DNA of 22,875 nt from contig QHVY01000125.1 in the NCBI GenBank assembly GCA_003223695.1, positions 1 to 22,875 of the forward strand. The letters are read 5' to 3'. Of the stretch, positions 7,564 through 14,466 are shown piece after piece. The notes under the pieces are model-generated. The model was not told the origin of the DNA. It ran no database searches and saw only the letters and a list, made by a program, of their open reading frames with translations. Positions within the stretch are counted from its first letter, which is position 1; every line of letters begins with the position of its first letter. Source of the DNA: Acidobacteriota bacterium. GTDB taxonomy: Bacteria; Acidobacteriota; Thermoanaerobaculia; Gp7-AA8. The position numbers were made by a program, and so were the translations under genes.

Positions 7564-7768
7564 ATCACCACAGAGACCACAGAGCACACAGAGACGTCTC
7601 CGTGATCTCTGTGTTCTCTGTGGTGATAAACCTGCTCATAGCAGCCCCGCGCTTTTCAAATCTCGCTCGAGAGACCACAGAGCACACAGAGACGTCTCCG
7701 TGATCTCTGTGTTCTCTGTGGTGATAAACCTGCTCATAGCAGCCCCGCACTTTTCAAATCTCGCTCGA
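7564..7768. repeat. Palindromic CACAGAG repeat with 98-bp tandem duplication
   Basis: Positions 7564-7627 form a near-palindrome whose arms start ATCACCACAGAGA and end TCTCTGTGGTGAT, internally built from CACAGAG units. A 98-base unit (7573-7670) is repeated directly at 7671-7768 with one difference (the base in GCGC versus GCAC). The unit includes the last eleven codons and stop of the HAD gene, so a second, orphan copy of that gene tail lies at 7636-7670. Confidence 0.9.
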
Positions 7769-8345
7769 GCTGAAACGCATCGCGAAACTGAAACGCCGTG
7801 ATCCCCACCGTGCGCGCCGCCAGCACATTTTCCAGCAGATCGTCGACAAACACCGCCTGCTGCGGCAAAGCACCGATGACCTCCAGCGCGCGCTGAAACA
7901 TCTCCAGGTCGGGCTTGGCGCATTTAAAACGGTGCGAAAAAATGAGCCGGTCGTCCTGATCGAATATCGTAGCGAATTTTCTCGGGATCACATCCGCGTG
8001 CACTTCATTCGAATTCGACAGGAACGCCAGTCGATACTTTTGCCGCAGCCGGTCGAGCAGATCCTCCATGCCCGGCAATGTTCCGTCGAAAAAATCCGAC
8101 CACGTCTCCTGCAGATTTTGAAGTGTGCCGCGATAGTCCGCTTTATCGCGCAGAAACGCGTGAAAGTCGGCGAAGGAGACGGCTCCGCGCTCGAGATCGC
8201 GATAGGCACCGGGCGCTTCGAACAGCTCGACCAGCTCATCGCGCGTAATCGTCGCTCGTTTGCAGATGTTCTCCAAGACACGCTCATAGGCGAGCTTGAT
8301 GACGGTGTTGCCGAGGTCGAAGATGAACCAGGTAATTTCGGGCAT
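7734..8345 (-). CDS. HAD-superfamily phosphatase (YihX-like)
   Basis: The 203-residue protein begins MPEITWFIFDLGNTVIK. Motif I is DLGN as in YihX-type enzymes, with the first Asp as nucleophile. Motif II is FLSNSNEVH, motif III is the Lys in CAKPDLEMF and motif IV is VFVDD. This is a cytosolic HAD subfamily IA hydrolase, probably acting on a phosphosugar or similar metabolite. The start at 8345 is two bases after the stop of the carboxyltransferase frame, implying coupling. The last eleven codons lie within a tandemly duplicated 98-bp unit, and an identical tail copy follows downstream. Last gene of the operon starting at 13331. Confidence 0.85.
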   Translation of the reverse strand: MPEITWFIFDLGNTVIKLAYERVLENICKRATITRDELVELFEAPGAYRDLERGAVSFADFHAFLRDKADYRGTLQNLQETWSDFFDGTLPGMEDLLDRLRQKYRLAFLSNSNEVHADVIPRKFATIFDQDDRLIFSHRFKCAKPDLEMFQRALEVIGALPQQAVFVDDLLENVLAARTVGITAFQFRDAFQLERDLKSAGLL

Positions 8346-8347
8346 GA

Positions 8348-9883
8348 CTACATGCGGAACACGCCAAACCGCGGCTTCTCGATCGCCGCGTTGTAGCTGA
8401 TCGACAGGCCGAGGCCGAGGTAGTTGCGAGTTTCGGCGGGATCGATGATGCCGTCGTCCCACAACCGCGCGGTGCTGTAGTACGGGTTGCCTTCCGTTTC
8501 GTATTTCTGCAAAACGGGATCGGCGATCGCCCGCTCCTCCTCGGCTGAGAATTGTTTTCCTGCTCGCCGCCCATGACGCTGATCCGCGCGTTCGGCCACA
8601 TCCACAAGAATCGCGGCGCGTAGGCCCGCCCGCACATCCCGTAATTTCCCGCGCCGAACGAGCCGCCGATGATGACCGTGAATTTCGGCACGGTTGAATT
8701 GGCGACCGCGTGCACCATCTTCGCGCCGTCTTTGGCGATGCCGCCGCGCTCGTATTGCTTTCCCACCATGAAACCGGTGATGTTCTGAAGAAATATTAAT
8801 GGTATTCTGCGCTGATTACACAATTCAATAAAGTGTACTGATTTGAGCGAGGATTCGGAAAACAGGACGCCATTGTTCGCCAGGATGCCTACCTTGTAAC
8901 CGAAGATGCGAGCGAATCCCGTGACGATCGTCGTCGCGTAGCGCTCCTTGAATTCCTGAAATCTCGATCCGTCGACGACGCGTGCAATCACCTCGCGGAC
9001 GTCATACGGCTTGCGCACATCTTGCGGAATCACGCCGTAGAGCTCTTTCGGATCGAAGAGCGGATCCTCCGGCTCGACGCGGGTCTGGGGCTCGCGTTTC
9101 TCGAATTTCAGATTCTCGACGATGTTCCGCACAATCGCGATCGCATCCTCATCATCCTCGGCAAAATGATCGGCCACACCACTGATCCGCGTGTGGACAT
9201 CCGCGCCGCCTAACTCCTCGGCTGTCACTTGCTCGCCAGTCGCCGCGCGCACGAGCGGAGGTCCGCCGAGGAAAATCGTGCCGGTGCCTTTGACGATCAC
9301 AGACTCATCCGACATCGCCGCATGAGCCCATGACCGCGGAAATCTGCGGGATCTCGCGTGCGGACATGATCGCCTGGTTGTAAAAAATTCGCCCGAAGTG
9401 CTCGCGATCGGGGAAGACCTCCGCCTGCAGCGGAAGAAACGCGCCGCCGGAATCGACGAGATAAATGCAGGGCAAGTTGTTTTGCAGGGCGATCTCCTGC
9501 GCGCGCAAATGCTTCTTCACTGTGATCGGGAAGTACGTGCCGCCTTTGACGGTGGCGTCGTTGGCGATGATCAGGCACTCGCGCTGCTGCACGCGTCCGA
9601 TGCCGGTCACGATTCCTGCGGCTGGCGCCTCGCCGTCATACATCTCGTTCGCCGCGAGCGGCGACAGCTCGAGAAACGGCGTGTTCGGATCGAGCAGCCC
9701 GGCGATGCGATCGCGCACCGGCATCTTCCCCTGCTCGCGGTGCCGCGCCGTGTACTTCTCGCCTCCACCCCGCCGCGCCTCGTCAACGCGCCGATTCAGT
9801 TCCTCAACCAGCGACTGCATCCGCTCGCGATTCGCGCGAAACTCGTCGCTCGTTGAGTCGAGATGCGATTCGAGCGGCTCCAT
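8348..9883 (-). pseudogene. Acyl-CoA carboxylase carboxyltransferase (MCC beta-like), broken by two deletions
   Basis: The three frame segments together encode a carboxyltransferase of the methylcrotonyl/propionyl-CoA carboxylase beta type. Recognisable are GGTYFPITVKKHLRAQEIA, LVDSGGAFLPLQAEVFPDRE, MSDESVIVKGTGTIFLGGPP, GGADVHTRISGVADHF, GGSFGAGNYGM and the C-terminal ARLWDDGIIDPAETR. At about 9319 the conserved TAGGAYVPA stretch after MGSC is missing (about 23 bases), causing a stop at 9305. At about 8560 the segment between GGEQ and KQFSAEEE (roughly 15-20 residues) is missing, again shifting frame. The total of ~512 codons against a usual ~535 fits two deletions. It would normally pair with a biotin carboxylase subunit, absent here. 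Start ATG 9883 chosen by homology; no good SD. True decay or assembly error. Confidence 0.85.
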
Positions 9884-9889
9884 CTCAGA

Positions 9890-9975
9890 GTTGCTCGGTT
9901 GCTCGGTTGCTTTGTTGCTGAGTGGTAGACCGGCGCGACGCCGCCAGTAACCCAGCAACCGAGCAACCCGGCAAC
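9890..9975. repeat. GTTGCT-repeat inverted repeat between mutase and carboxyltransferase genes
   Basis: The left side (9890-9919) is a run of GTTGCT(CG) units. The right side (9954-9975) carries the mirror AGCAAC(CG) units, with a 14-base perfect match (GTTGCTCGGTTGCT versus 9954-9967). A small CGGCG/CGCCG stem lies in the middle. It fills the gap between the B12-binding gene and the carboxyltransferase start and could form a long hairpin in the operon transcript. Confidence 0.7.
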
Positions 9976-9976
9976 T

Positions 9977-10375
9977 TCACTTCGACACCGCCGCGCGGAT
10001 CGCTTCAACAGCCCTCGAAGTGGAAGTGCCGGGAAGAAAAATCTCGCGGATGCCGAGTGCTTTCAGCTTCGGGATGTCCTTCTCGGGGATGATTCCGCCG
10101 GCGAAGACGGCGATGTCATCCGCGCCCTCCTCTTTCAGCAGGCGCATGATCTCGGGAAAGAGCACATTGTGCGCGCCGGAGAGAATCGAGAGGCCGATGG
10201 CATCGACATCTTCCTGCACGGCCGCGGCGACGATCTGCTCCGGAGTCTGACGCAGCCCGGTGTAGATCACTTCCATGCCCGAATCGCGCAGCGCGCGTGC
10301 GATCACCTTCGCGCCGCGATCGTGACCGTCGAGGCCGGGCTTGGCGATCAGCACCCGGATTTTTCGTTCGCTCAA
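9977..10375 (-). CDS. Methylmalonyl-CoA mutase, B12-binding subunit
   Basis: The 132-residue protein is a stand-alone cobalamin-binding domain. It has the DxHxxG motif in LDGHDRGAKV, the SILSGAH loop and the GGIIPEKDI segment that contacts the corrin tail. This is the small subunit or C-terminal part of adenosylcobalamin-dependent methylmalonyl-CoA mutase, which interconverts methylmalonyl-CoA and succinyl-CoA; the catalytic large subunit is not in the window. The start is TTG 10375, supported by GGGAG six bases upstream and by overlap with the stop of the acetyltransferase gene (TTGA). Placement beside an acyl-CoA carboxyltransferase suggests propionyl-CoA or branched-chain amino acid metabolism. 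Confidence 0.9.
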   Translation of the reverse strand: MSERKIRVLIAKPGLDGHDRGAKVIARALRDSGMEVIYTGLRQTPEQIVAAAVQEDVDAIGLSILSGAHNVLFPEIMRLLKEEGADDIAVFAGGIIPEKDIPKLKALGIREIFLPGTSTSRAVEAIRAAVSK

Positions 10376-10950
10376 GGCTTCTCCCGAAAGATAGAGTAGA
10401 TCACGATGTCGTGATACGAGCCCTCGCGATAGAAATCGCGCGCCAGCGTTCCTTCGCTCACGAATCCGCGTTCCTCGAGGACGTGCTTGGCGCGCTCGTT
10501 GTAGTCGAAGATGTTGATGCGCATCTTCACGAGATTCATCTCGTCGAACGCGAATCGGATCAGCGTGGAAATCGCGTCGCCGCCGAAGCCGCGGTTCCAC
10601 GCCGTCGGGTCGCCAATGAAGAGGCCGAACCAGCCGGTGCGCGAAATCCAGTCGATGTCGTGAATGGAGGCGTTGCCGATGTGTGTGCGGTCGTCGCGGC
10701 GCTCGATCGCGAAATGGCGCTCGTTCTGAGACGGATGCATGGCCCGGTCGAGCCATTCGATTTCATTCTGAAACGCGATTGGGTAGCGCGATTTCAGCGT
10801 GCGCACCACATTCGGATCGTTCATCCAGCGGTAGCAGCGCTCGGCGTCTTCGCGCTCGAAGGCGCGGAGGATGACGTGCTCGCCGGCGATCATGAAGCGC
10901 CGCCGGCCCATTTCGCGCGGCTCGGGCGAGAGATCGCGATCGGTCCGCAT
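10372..10950 (-). CDS. GNAT acetyltransferase, RimJ/RimL type
   Basis: The 192-residue protein shows the GNAT fold signature: VILRAFEREDAERCYRWMND near the N-terminus, GLFIGDPTAWNRGFGGDA as the acetyl-CoA pyrophosphate loop (R/Q-x2-G-x-G/A), and KMRINIFDYNERAKHVLEER as the helix after beta-5. These are typical of the RimJ/RimL group that acetylates protein N-termini or small amines. M20 (10893) is a possible alternative start, since the first 19 residues are not conserved in character. The gene lies 10 bases after the TetR stop and its own stop overlaps the mutase subunit's TTG start. Substrate unknown. Confidence 0.85.
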   Translation of the reverse strand: MRTDRDLSPEPREMGRRRFMIAGEHVILRAFEREDAERCYRWMNDPNVVRTLKSRYPIAFQNEIEWLDRAMHPSQNERHFAIERRDDRTHIGNASIHDIDWISRTGWFGLFIGDPTAWNRGFGGDAISTLIRFAFDEMNLVKMRINIFDYNERAKHVLEERGFVSEGTLARDFYREGSYHDIVIYSIFREKP

Positions 10951-10960
10951 CCGACGCGGA

Positions 10961-11620
10961 TTATACGGTGACCGCTCGAAGAGTATTGAGCAGGCGCCGC
11001 CGGAGAGGCCCTATTAGCGGGAGCGACGACAATCGAATCAGGCTGACGATGAGATCGAGTGTGCCGTCGAGCAGCTTCTGAGTCTTCTTTTGTCCCGGTG
11101 ACTCATCGAAGATCCAGAACAGAATGATTCCCATCTCGTACAGCCAAAGAAGACGCGGCAGATCCCCTCGCAGCTCCTTTGGGATTTTGACGTTCGAGCC
11201 TTCCAACGCCTCACCGAACGCATCGACACTTTCCTCCCGCAGCCCCTCGGTCTCTTTTCCAAACGGCGACAGAGGATGCTTCGGATCGATGCCGATGCGC
11301 ACAAGCGCGATCAGTAACCGTCGATGCTCTGCAAACTGAGACAGCTTGAGATCGATGACTGCGCGAAGCCGCTTGCGAAGATCGGTTGATCGCGCGATCA
11401 GTTCCGGCATCAGCGTCCGCGCCTCATCGGCGGTTCGCACGTAGAACGCCATCACCAACTCTTCCTTCGATCGGAAGTAGTAGTAGGCGGCTCCGGTGGC
11501 AACGCCGGCGGCGGCGGCGATGTCGCGCATCGTCGTTTCGTCGAATCCTTGCTCGCGAAAAAGTTGTAACGCGGCGTCGACGATGCGCTCGCGCGTCTCC
11601 TCCGCTTTCGCCGTTACCAT
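10961..11620 (-). CDS. TetR/AcrR-family transcriptional regulator
   Basis: The 219-residue protein has the N-terminal TetR helix-turn-helix: RERIVDAALQLFREQGFDET, then TMRDIAAAAGVATGAAYYYF, followed by RSKEELVMAFY. The remaining ~160 residues form the ligand-binding and dimer part, with a hydrophobic, Arg-rich tail. GGAAGG lies six bases upstream of the ATG, and the ATG overlaps the final codons of the DCC gene, so the two are co-translated. It is co-transcribed with the epimerase operon, whose promoter at 13360-13388 is flanked by two TGAACnnGTTCA palindromes. Those are good candidate binding sites for this protein (inference). The effector may be an acyl-CoA or lipid, but nothing in the sequence proves it. 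Confidence 0.9.
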   Translation of the reverse strand: MVTAKAEETRERIVDAALQLFREQGFDETTMRDIAAAAGVATGAAYYYFRSKEELVMAFYVRTADEARTLMPELIARSTDLRKRLRAVIDLKLSQFAEHRRLLIALVRIGIDPKHPLSPFGKETEGLREESVDAFGEALEGSNVKIPKELRGDLPRLLWLYEMGIILFWIFDESPGQKKTQKLLDGTLDLIVSLIRLSSLPLIGPLRRRLLNTLRAVTV

Positions 11621-12033
11621 AAGGCCCTTCCGTTCGCCGGGCTGTCGATGATTGTCCGCGCGAGTGCGTCATCGGGATGCAGTCCCATCAGCTCGGAGAG
11701 GCGCAACCGGTTCGTCGAGATGAGGGCGAAGACTTTTCGCGCAAGCGGCCGGAAGCCGGGTTGCGCGAGCCGGACGGCGACCGAACGATACGAATGAAGA
11801 GCATAAAGGCAGACGATGTACGCCGCGTCCCCCCGGTACACCGCGCCGTCATCGCTGATCACCACCAGCTCTTCAGGCCGCGCGGCGCAGCGAAAGTCAG
11901 GGAACAGCCGTCGTGCTTCGTCAGAACCCGCGGCGACGAATCGCAACTCACACGCGGCCGGCTGATCACTCATCCACTGCACGAGCTGCGAGCAGAGTCC
12001 GCAACTGAAATCATAGAGAACGTAGAGTCGCAT
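11614..12033 (-). CDS. DCC-family thiol-disulfide oxidoreductase-like protein (DUF393)
   Basis: The 139-residue protein opens with LYVLYDFSCGLCSQLVQWM, the D-x2-C-x2-C signature of the DCC family (PF04134), named for this motif and predicted to have a thioredoxin-like fold. The later segment ISDDGAVYRGDAAYIVCLYAL is also characteristic. The family is predicted to carry out thiol redox chemistry; no physiological substrate is established. It starts four bases after the stop of the small membrane protein, and its stop overlaps the TetR ATG by seven bases. Confidence 0.85.
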   Translation of the reverse strand: MRLYVLYDFSCGLCSQLVQWMSDQPAACELRFVAAGSDEARRLFPDFRCAARPEELVVISDDGAVYRGDAAYIVCLYALHSYRSVAVRLAQPGFRPLARKVFALISTNRLRLSELMGLHPDDALARTIIDSPANGRALW

Positions 12034-12037
12034 GGCA

Positions 12038-12436
12038 TCACGCGTTCGCGGCGACAGTGGTGCGTTCCGTCGTCTCGACCGGAGGCGGCGGCACGAGTTT
12101 GTGCGCTTTACGCCGCATCGAAGAAAAGATTTTCACGTTGATGAAATGCATGACACCGAGGACAAGAAGGACGATGCCAATCTTGTGGCTGAAGATCTCG
12201 ATCGCTTCCACCAGATCGTGCGGTTTCTGATCGGAGCGCAGCACGAGGGCGATGTATCCGACGTTGATCAGGTAGAACCCGACCACCAGCAGATGATTCA
12301 CGGAATCGGCAAGGGCGTCATTGCCGTGAAATGCGTCGAGAAGAAAAACGCGGCCGCTACGATGAAGCGTGTTTGCGACCCATACGGTAACGGCGAGGCT
12401 GATTGCCAGGTAGACGAGATAGCTTTGAACGATCAT
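12038..12436 (-). CDS. Small integral membrane protein, conserved hypothetical
   Basis: The 132-residue protein begins MIVQSYLVYLAISLAVTVWV and has about three to four membrane helices (near 4-20, 44-64 and 84-103). Its conserved-looking core is GNDALADSVNHLLVVGFYLI. The C-terminus is cytosolic-like, basic then Pro/Thr rich. The ATG at 12436 has a good AGGAGA Shine-Dalgarno. I have seen this protein type as an uncharacterised family but know no function. Its place between a nucleotide-sugar-epimerase-like protein and a thiol oxidoreductase suggests a shared membrane-associated task. Confidence 0.75.
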   Translation of the reverse strand: MIVQSYLVYLAISLAVTVWVANTLHRSGRVFLLDAFHGNDALADSVNHLLVVGFYLINVGYIALVLRSDQKPHDLVEAIEIFSHKIGIVLLVLGVMHFINVKIFSSMRRKAHKLVPPPPVETTERTTVAANA

Positions 12437-13331
12437 GATTTCTCCTTTGCGCGCAGAGATCGCGTGCCGCTTCGGGCCAGGTGGGAAATTCGAACGTGAA
12501 GCCGGACGCGAGGAGGCGTGCCGGAACAACGCGCCGACTCTTGAGAATCAGCTCGGTCTCGGAGCGCATCAGCCACGCGCCCATTTCCAGCATCCACCGA
12601 GTCGATGGAAGGCCGAAGCCGATTCCCCACGCTTTGCGGACCGCTTCCATGAATTCTGCGTTCGGCAGTGGGTGCGGCGCTGCGATGTTGAAGATTCCGG
12701 ACAAGCTCTCATTCGCGATCAACCAGCGAATCGCGGAGACGAAATCGCGGTAGTGAATCCACGACACGTACTGGCGGCCATCGCCCGCCCTCCCGCCCAG
12801 CCCGTAGCGGACGAGATTCAGCAGCAGATCGAATGGGCCACCCGGGTCGGGGCTCATGACGATCGCCGAGCGCAGCGCGATTTTTCGCGTCAGCGGTGTT
12901 TTCGCTTCGTCGAAGGCGCGTTCCCAGGCTCGAGCGACGTCGATGCTGAATCGCCACGTCTCGGGCACGCCGGGCTCGTTTCCGCCAAGTGTCCCGTTCT
13001 CATCGTTCGGCGGGCCATACGTGTGCTCGTAAATCGTCGCCGTGCTCGCCTGCAGCCAGACCCGCGGCGGGCGAACTGCCCGAGCGATCGCCTCGCCTAC
13101 CGCCCGAGTGGAATCGACGCGAGAGCGCATGATCTCCTCGCGGTTTCGCTTCGTATATCGACAGTTCACGCTGCGGCCGGCCAGGTTGATGACCACATCG
13201 GCGCCGTCAACTTCGTCCAAGGTCGCTGGGCCGCGTCGGCTAATGACAACGACCTTGTGCTCATCGGCCTCAAACGCCCGCTTGAGAATGCTGCCGAGGT
13301 GTCCTGAGCCTCCGGGAATGATGAGTTTCAT
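12357..13331 (-). CDS. NAD(P)-binding epimerase, TIGR01777 (YfcH-like), C-terminus frameshifted
   Basis: The Rossmann N-terminus MKLIIPGGSGHLGSILKRAF has a GxxGxxG-type motif, followed by VINLAGRSVNCRYTKRNREE, STATIYEHTYG and YVSWIHYRDF. Together these mark the short-chain-dehydrogenase-like epimerase family TIGR01777; the usual YxxxK pair is altered as in that family. As read, the frame runs 80 bases past the ATG of the next gene. Inserting one base near 12457 would instead end it ...ARDLLRAKEKS with a TGA overlapping that ATG, giving 299 residues, the family's usual length. A one-base loss there is likely. Start 13331 is favoured over 13355 because the predicted transcription start lies near 13353. 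Confidence 0.8.
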   Translation of the reverse strand: MKLIIPGGSGHLGSILKRAFEADEHKVVVISRRGPATLDEVDGADVVINLAGRSVNCRYTKRNREEIMRSRVDSTRAVGEAIARAVRPPRVWLQASTATIYEHTYGPPNDENGTLGGNEPGVPETWRFSIDVARAWERAFDEAKTPLTRKIALRSAIVMSPDPGGPFDLLLNLVRYGLGGRAGDGRQYVSWIHYRDFVSAIRWLIANESLSGIFNIAAPHPLPNAEFMEAVRKAWGIGFGLPSTRWMLEMGAWLMRSETELILKSRRVVPARLLASGFTFEFPTWPEAARDLCAQRRNHDRSKLSRLPGNQPRRYRMGRKHASS

Positions 13332-13347
13332 GGCGCATCCGTCAGAT

Positions 13348-13409
13348 TTGAACATGTTCAATATCGGGCCGCGCGGACGGCTTGTCAATGCTTTTTCTGA
13401 ACAGGTTCA
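13348..13409 (-). promoter_or_regulatory. Sigma-70-type promoter flanked by two palindromic operators
   Basis: On the minus strand TTGACA (13388-13383), a 17-base spacer and GATATT (13365-13360) form a good promoter for the epimerase operon. A 14-bp perfect palindrome TTGAACATGTTCAA (13348-13361) covers the -10 end and expected transcription start. A second site of the same pattern, TGAACAGGTTCA (13398-13409), sits just upstream of the -35. Centre-to-centre spacing is 49 bp. The layout suggests repression by the TetR protein encoded in the operon. Confidence 0.7.
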
Positions 13410-13435
13410 AAAAACGGGAATCAGCAGGCCTCGGA

Positions 13436-13536
13436 TGTCATTCCGAGCGTAGCGAGGAATCGGTGTGGCTGGGCGGCACAAGATACAGCTTCGCGCCCCA
13501 CGCCCACACCGGTCCCTCGCTACGCTGGGGATGACA
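13436..13536. repeat. Long interspersed palindrome (TGTCATnCC family), copy 1
   Basis: The arms begin TGTCATTCCGAGCGTAGCG on the left and mirror on the right with four mismatches in 33, enclosing a ~35-base GC-rich centre. It begins six bases after the truB stop, on the downstream side. Two further copies lie at 15438-15532 and 15615-15709. Similar sequences are, to my recollection, common intergenic repeats in several environmental phyla. Confidence 0.85.
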
Positions 13537-13542
13537 TAAGGG

Positions 13543-14466
13543 TCAGCCCGCCAGCACGACTTTCGGGCGCACTTCCACCGGCCCCCCCTCCCGCAGAACA
13601 TTGACCACCTCGCCGATGGCGACGAGCTGGTCATGCGGGTTGCCGAGGGCCAGGAGGTCGCCTTTTTGGACGCGGACGGCCGGCGTCATGATCACGCCCT
13701 GTCCGCGCATCATTTTGCCCTGCTGCGCCCAGTCGATGCGCAGCTTCTCCAGCGGCAGATCGACCTCAGACAGCGGTTGAAAATGCGGAGGATTGAAAAG
13801 CTCGCTGGCGTTGTCGATTCGATCGAACGGAAGGGAATCGTCGATCCGAAACTTTCCGATCGACGTCCGCCGGAGCTCTTTGAGATGCGCGGGAACTCCT
13901 GCCGCGGCTCCGAGCTCATGGGCCAGCGAGCGAACGTAGGTGCCGGCGGAGGAGCGGACGCGAAATCGAACCGTTGATCCGTTCACGCCAAGAATTTGAA
14001 ACTCGTACACCGTAACGCGCTTCGGCGTGAGCGCTGCCGTCTCCCCTTTTCGGGCGAGCTCATACGCGCGCACGCCCTGAACTTTTTTCGCGGAGAACTG
14101 CGGCGGCATTTGCTCGATCTCACCGAGAAATTTGGCTACGAGTGGCGCGAAATCGATGTGTTCGACGTTCACTTCATGCATCTCGCCTGCAGGAGCGCCG
14201 GAAGCATCATACGAATCTGTGGCCCAGCCGAACTGGATCACGCCCTCGTATATTTTTTCCATTCCCATCAAGTAGGCCTGCAGCCGCGTCGCTTTGCCGA
14301 CGCACAAGACAAGAAGTCCCGTGGCCAGTGGATCGAGCGTGCCGGTGTGTCCGACTTTTTTCACATGCGATCGCCGCCGAAATCTCTCGACGACGTCGTG
14401 AGACGTGATGCCCGGAATCTTGTCGATGAGGACGACGCCGTCGATTGGCCGCTTGGGCGGCTGCAT
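13543..14466 (-). CDS. truB: tRNA pseudouridine-55 synthase TruB
   Basis: The 307-residue enzyme makes pseudouridine 55 in the T-loop of tRNAs. The catalytic motif GHTGTLDPLATGLL includes the nucleophile D45. Further TruB blocks are PPQFSAKKVQGVRAYELAR and SSAGTYVRSLAHELG, followed by a C-terminal PUA-like region with VGAIGEV-type strands (LVAIGEVVNV). ATG 14466 overlaps the nrnA stop by one base (TGATG), the usual coupling in this operon. The final gene of the rimP-to-truB cluster; a palindromic repeat begins six bases after its stop. Confidence 0.97.
   Translation of the reverse strand: MQPPKRPIDGVVLIDKIPGITSHDVVERFRRRSHVKKVGHTGTLDPLATGLLVLCVGKATRLQAYLMGMEKIYEGVIQFGWATDSYDASGAPAGEMHEVNVEHIDFAPLVAKFLGEIEQMPPQFSAKKVQGVRAYELARKGETAALTPKRVTVYEFQILGVNGSTVRFRVRSSAGTYVRSLAHELGAAAGVPAHLKELRRTSIGKFRIDDSLPFDRIDNASELFNPPHFQPLSEVDLPLEKLRIDWAQQGKMMRGQGVIMTPAVRVQKGDLLALGNPHDQLVAIGEVVNVLREGGPVEVRPKVVLAG

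Noticed and set aside
7564..7768. Possible CRISPR-like array from repeated CACAGAG units
   Set aside because: Only two long tandem units without unique spacers; it is a palindrome plus a tandem duplication of a gene end.
8284..9315. Reading the middle carboxyltransferase frame as a complete separate gene starting MSDES
   Set aside because: MSDES is internal to the family's conserved core and the frame's 3' end turns into non-homologous Arg/Thr-rich sequence after GGEQ.
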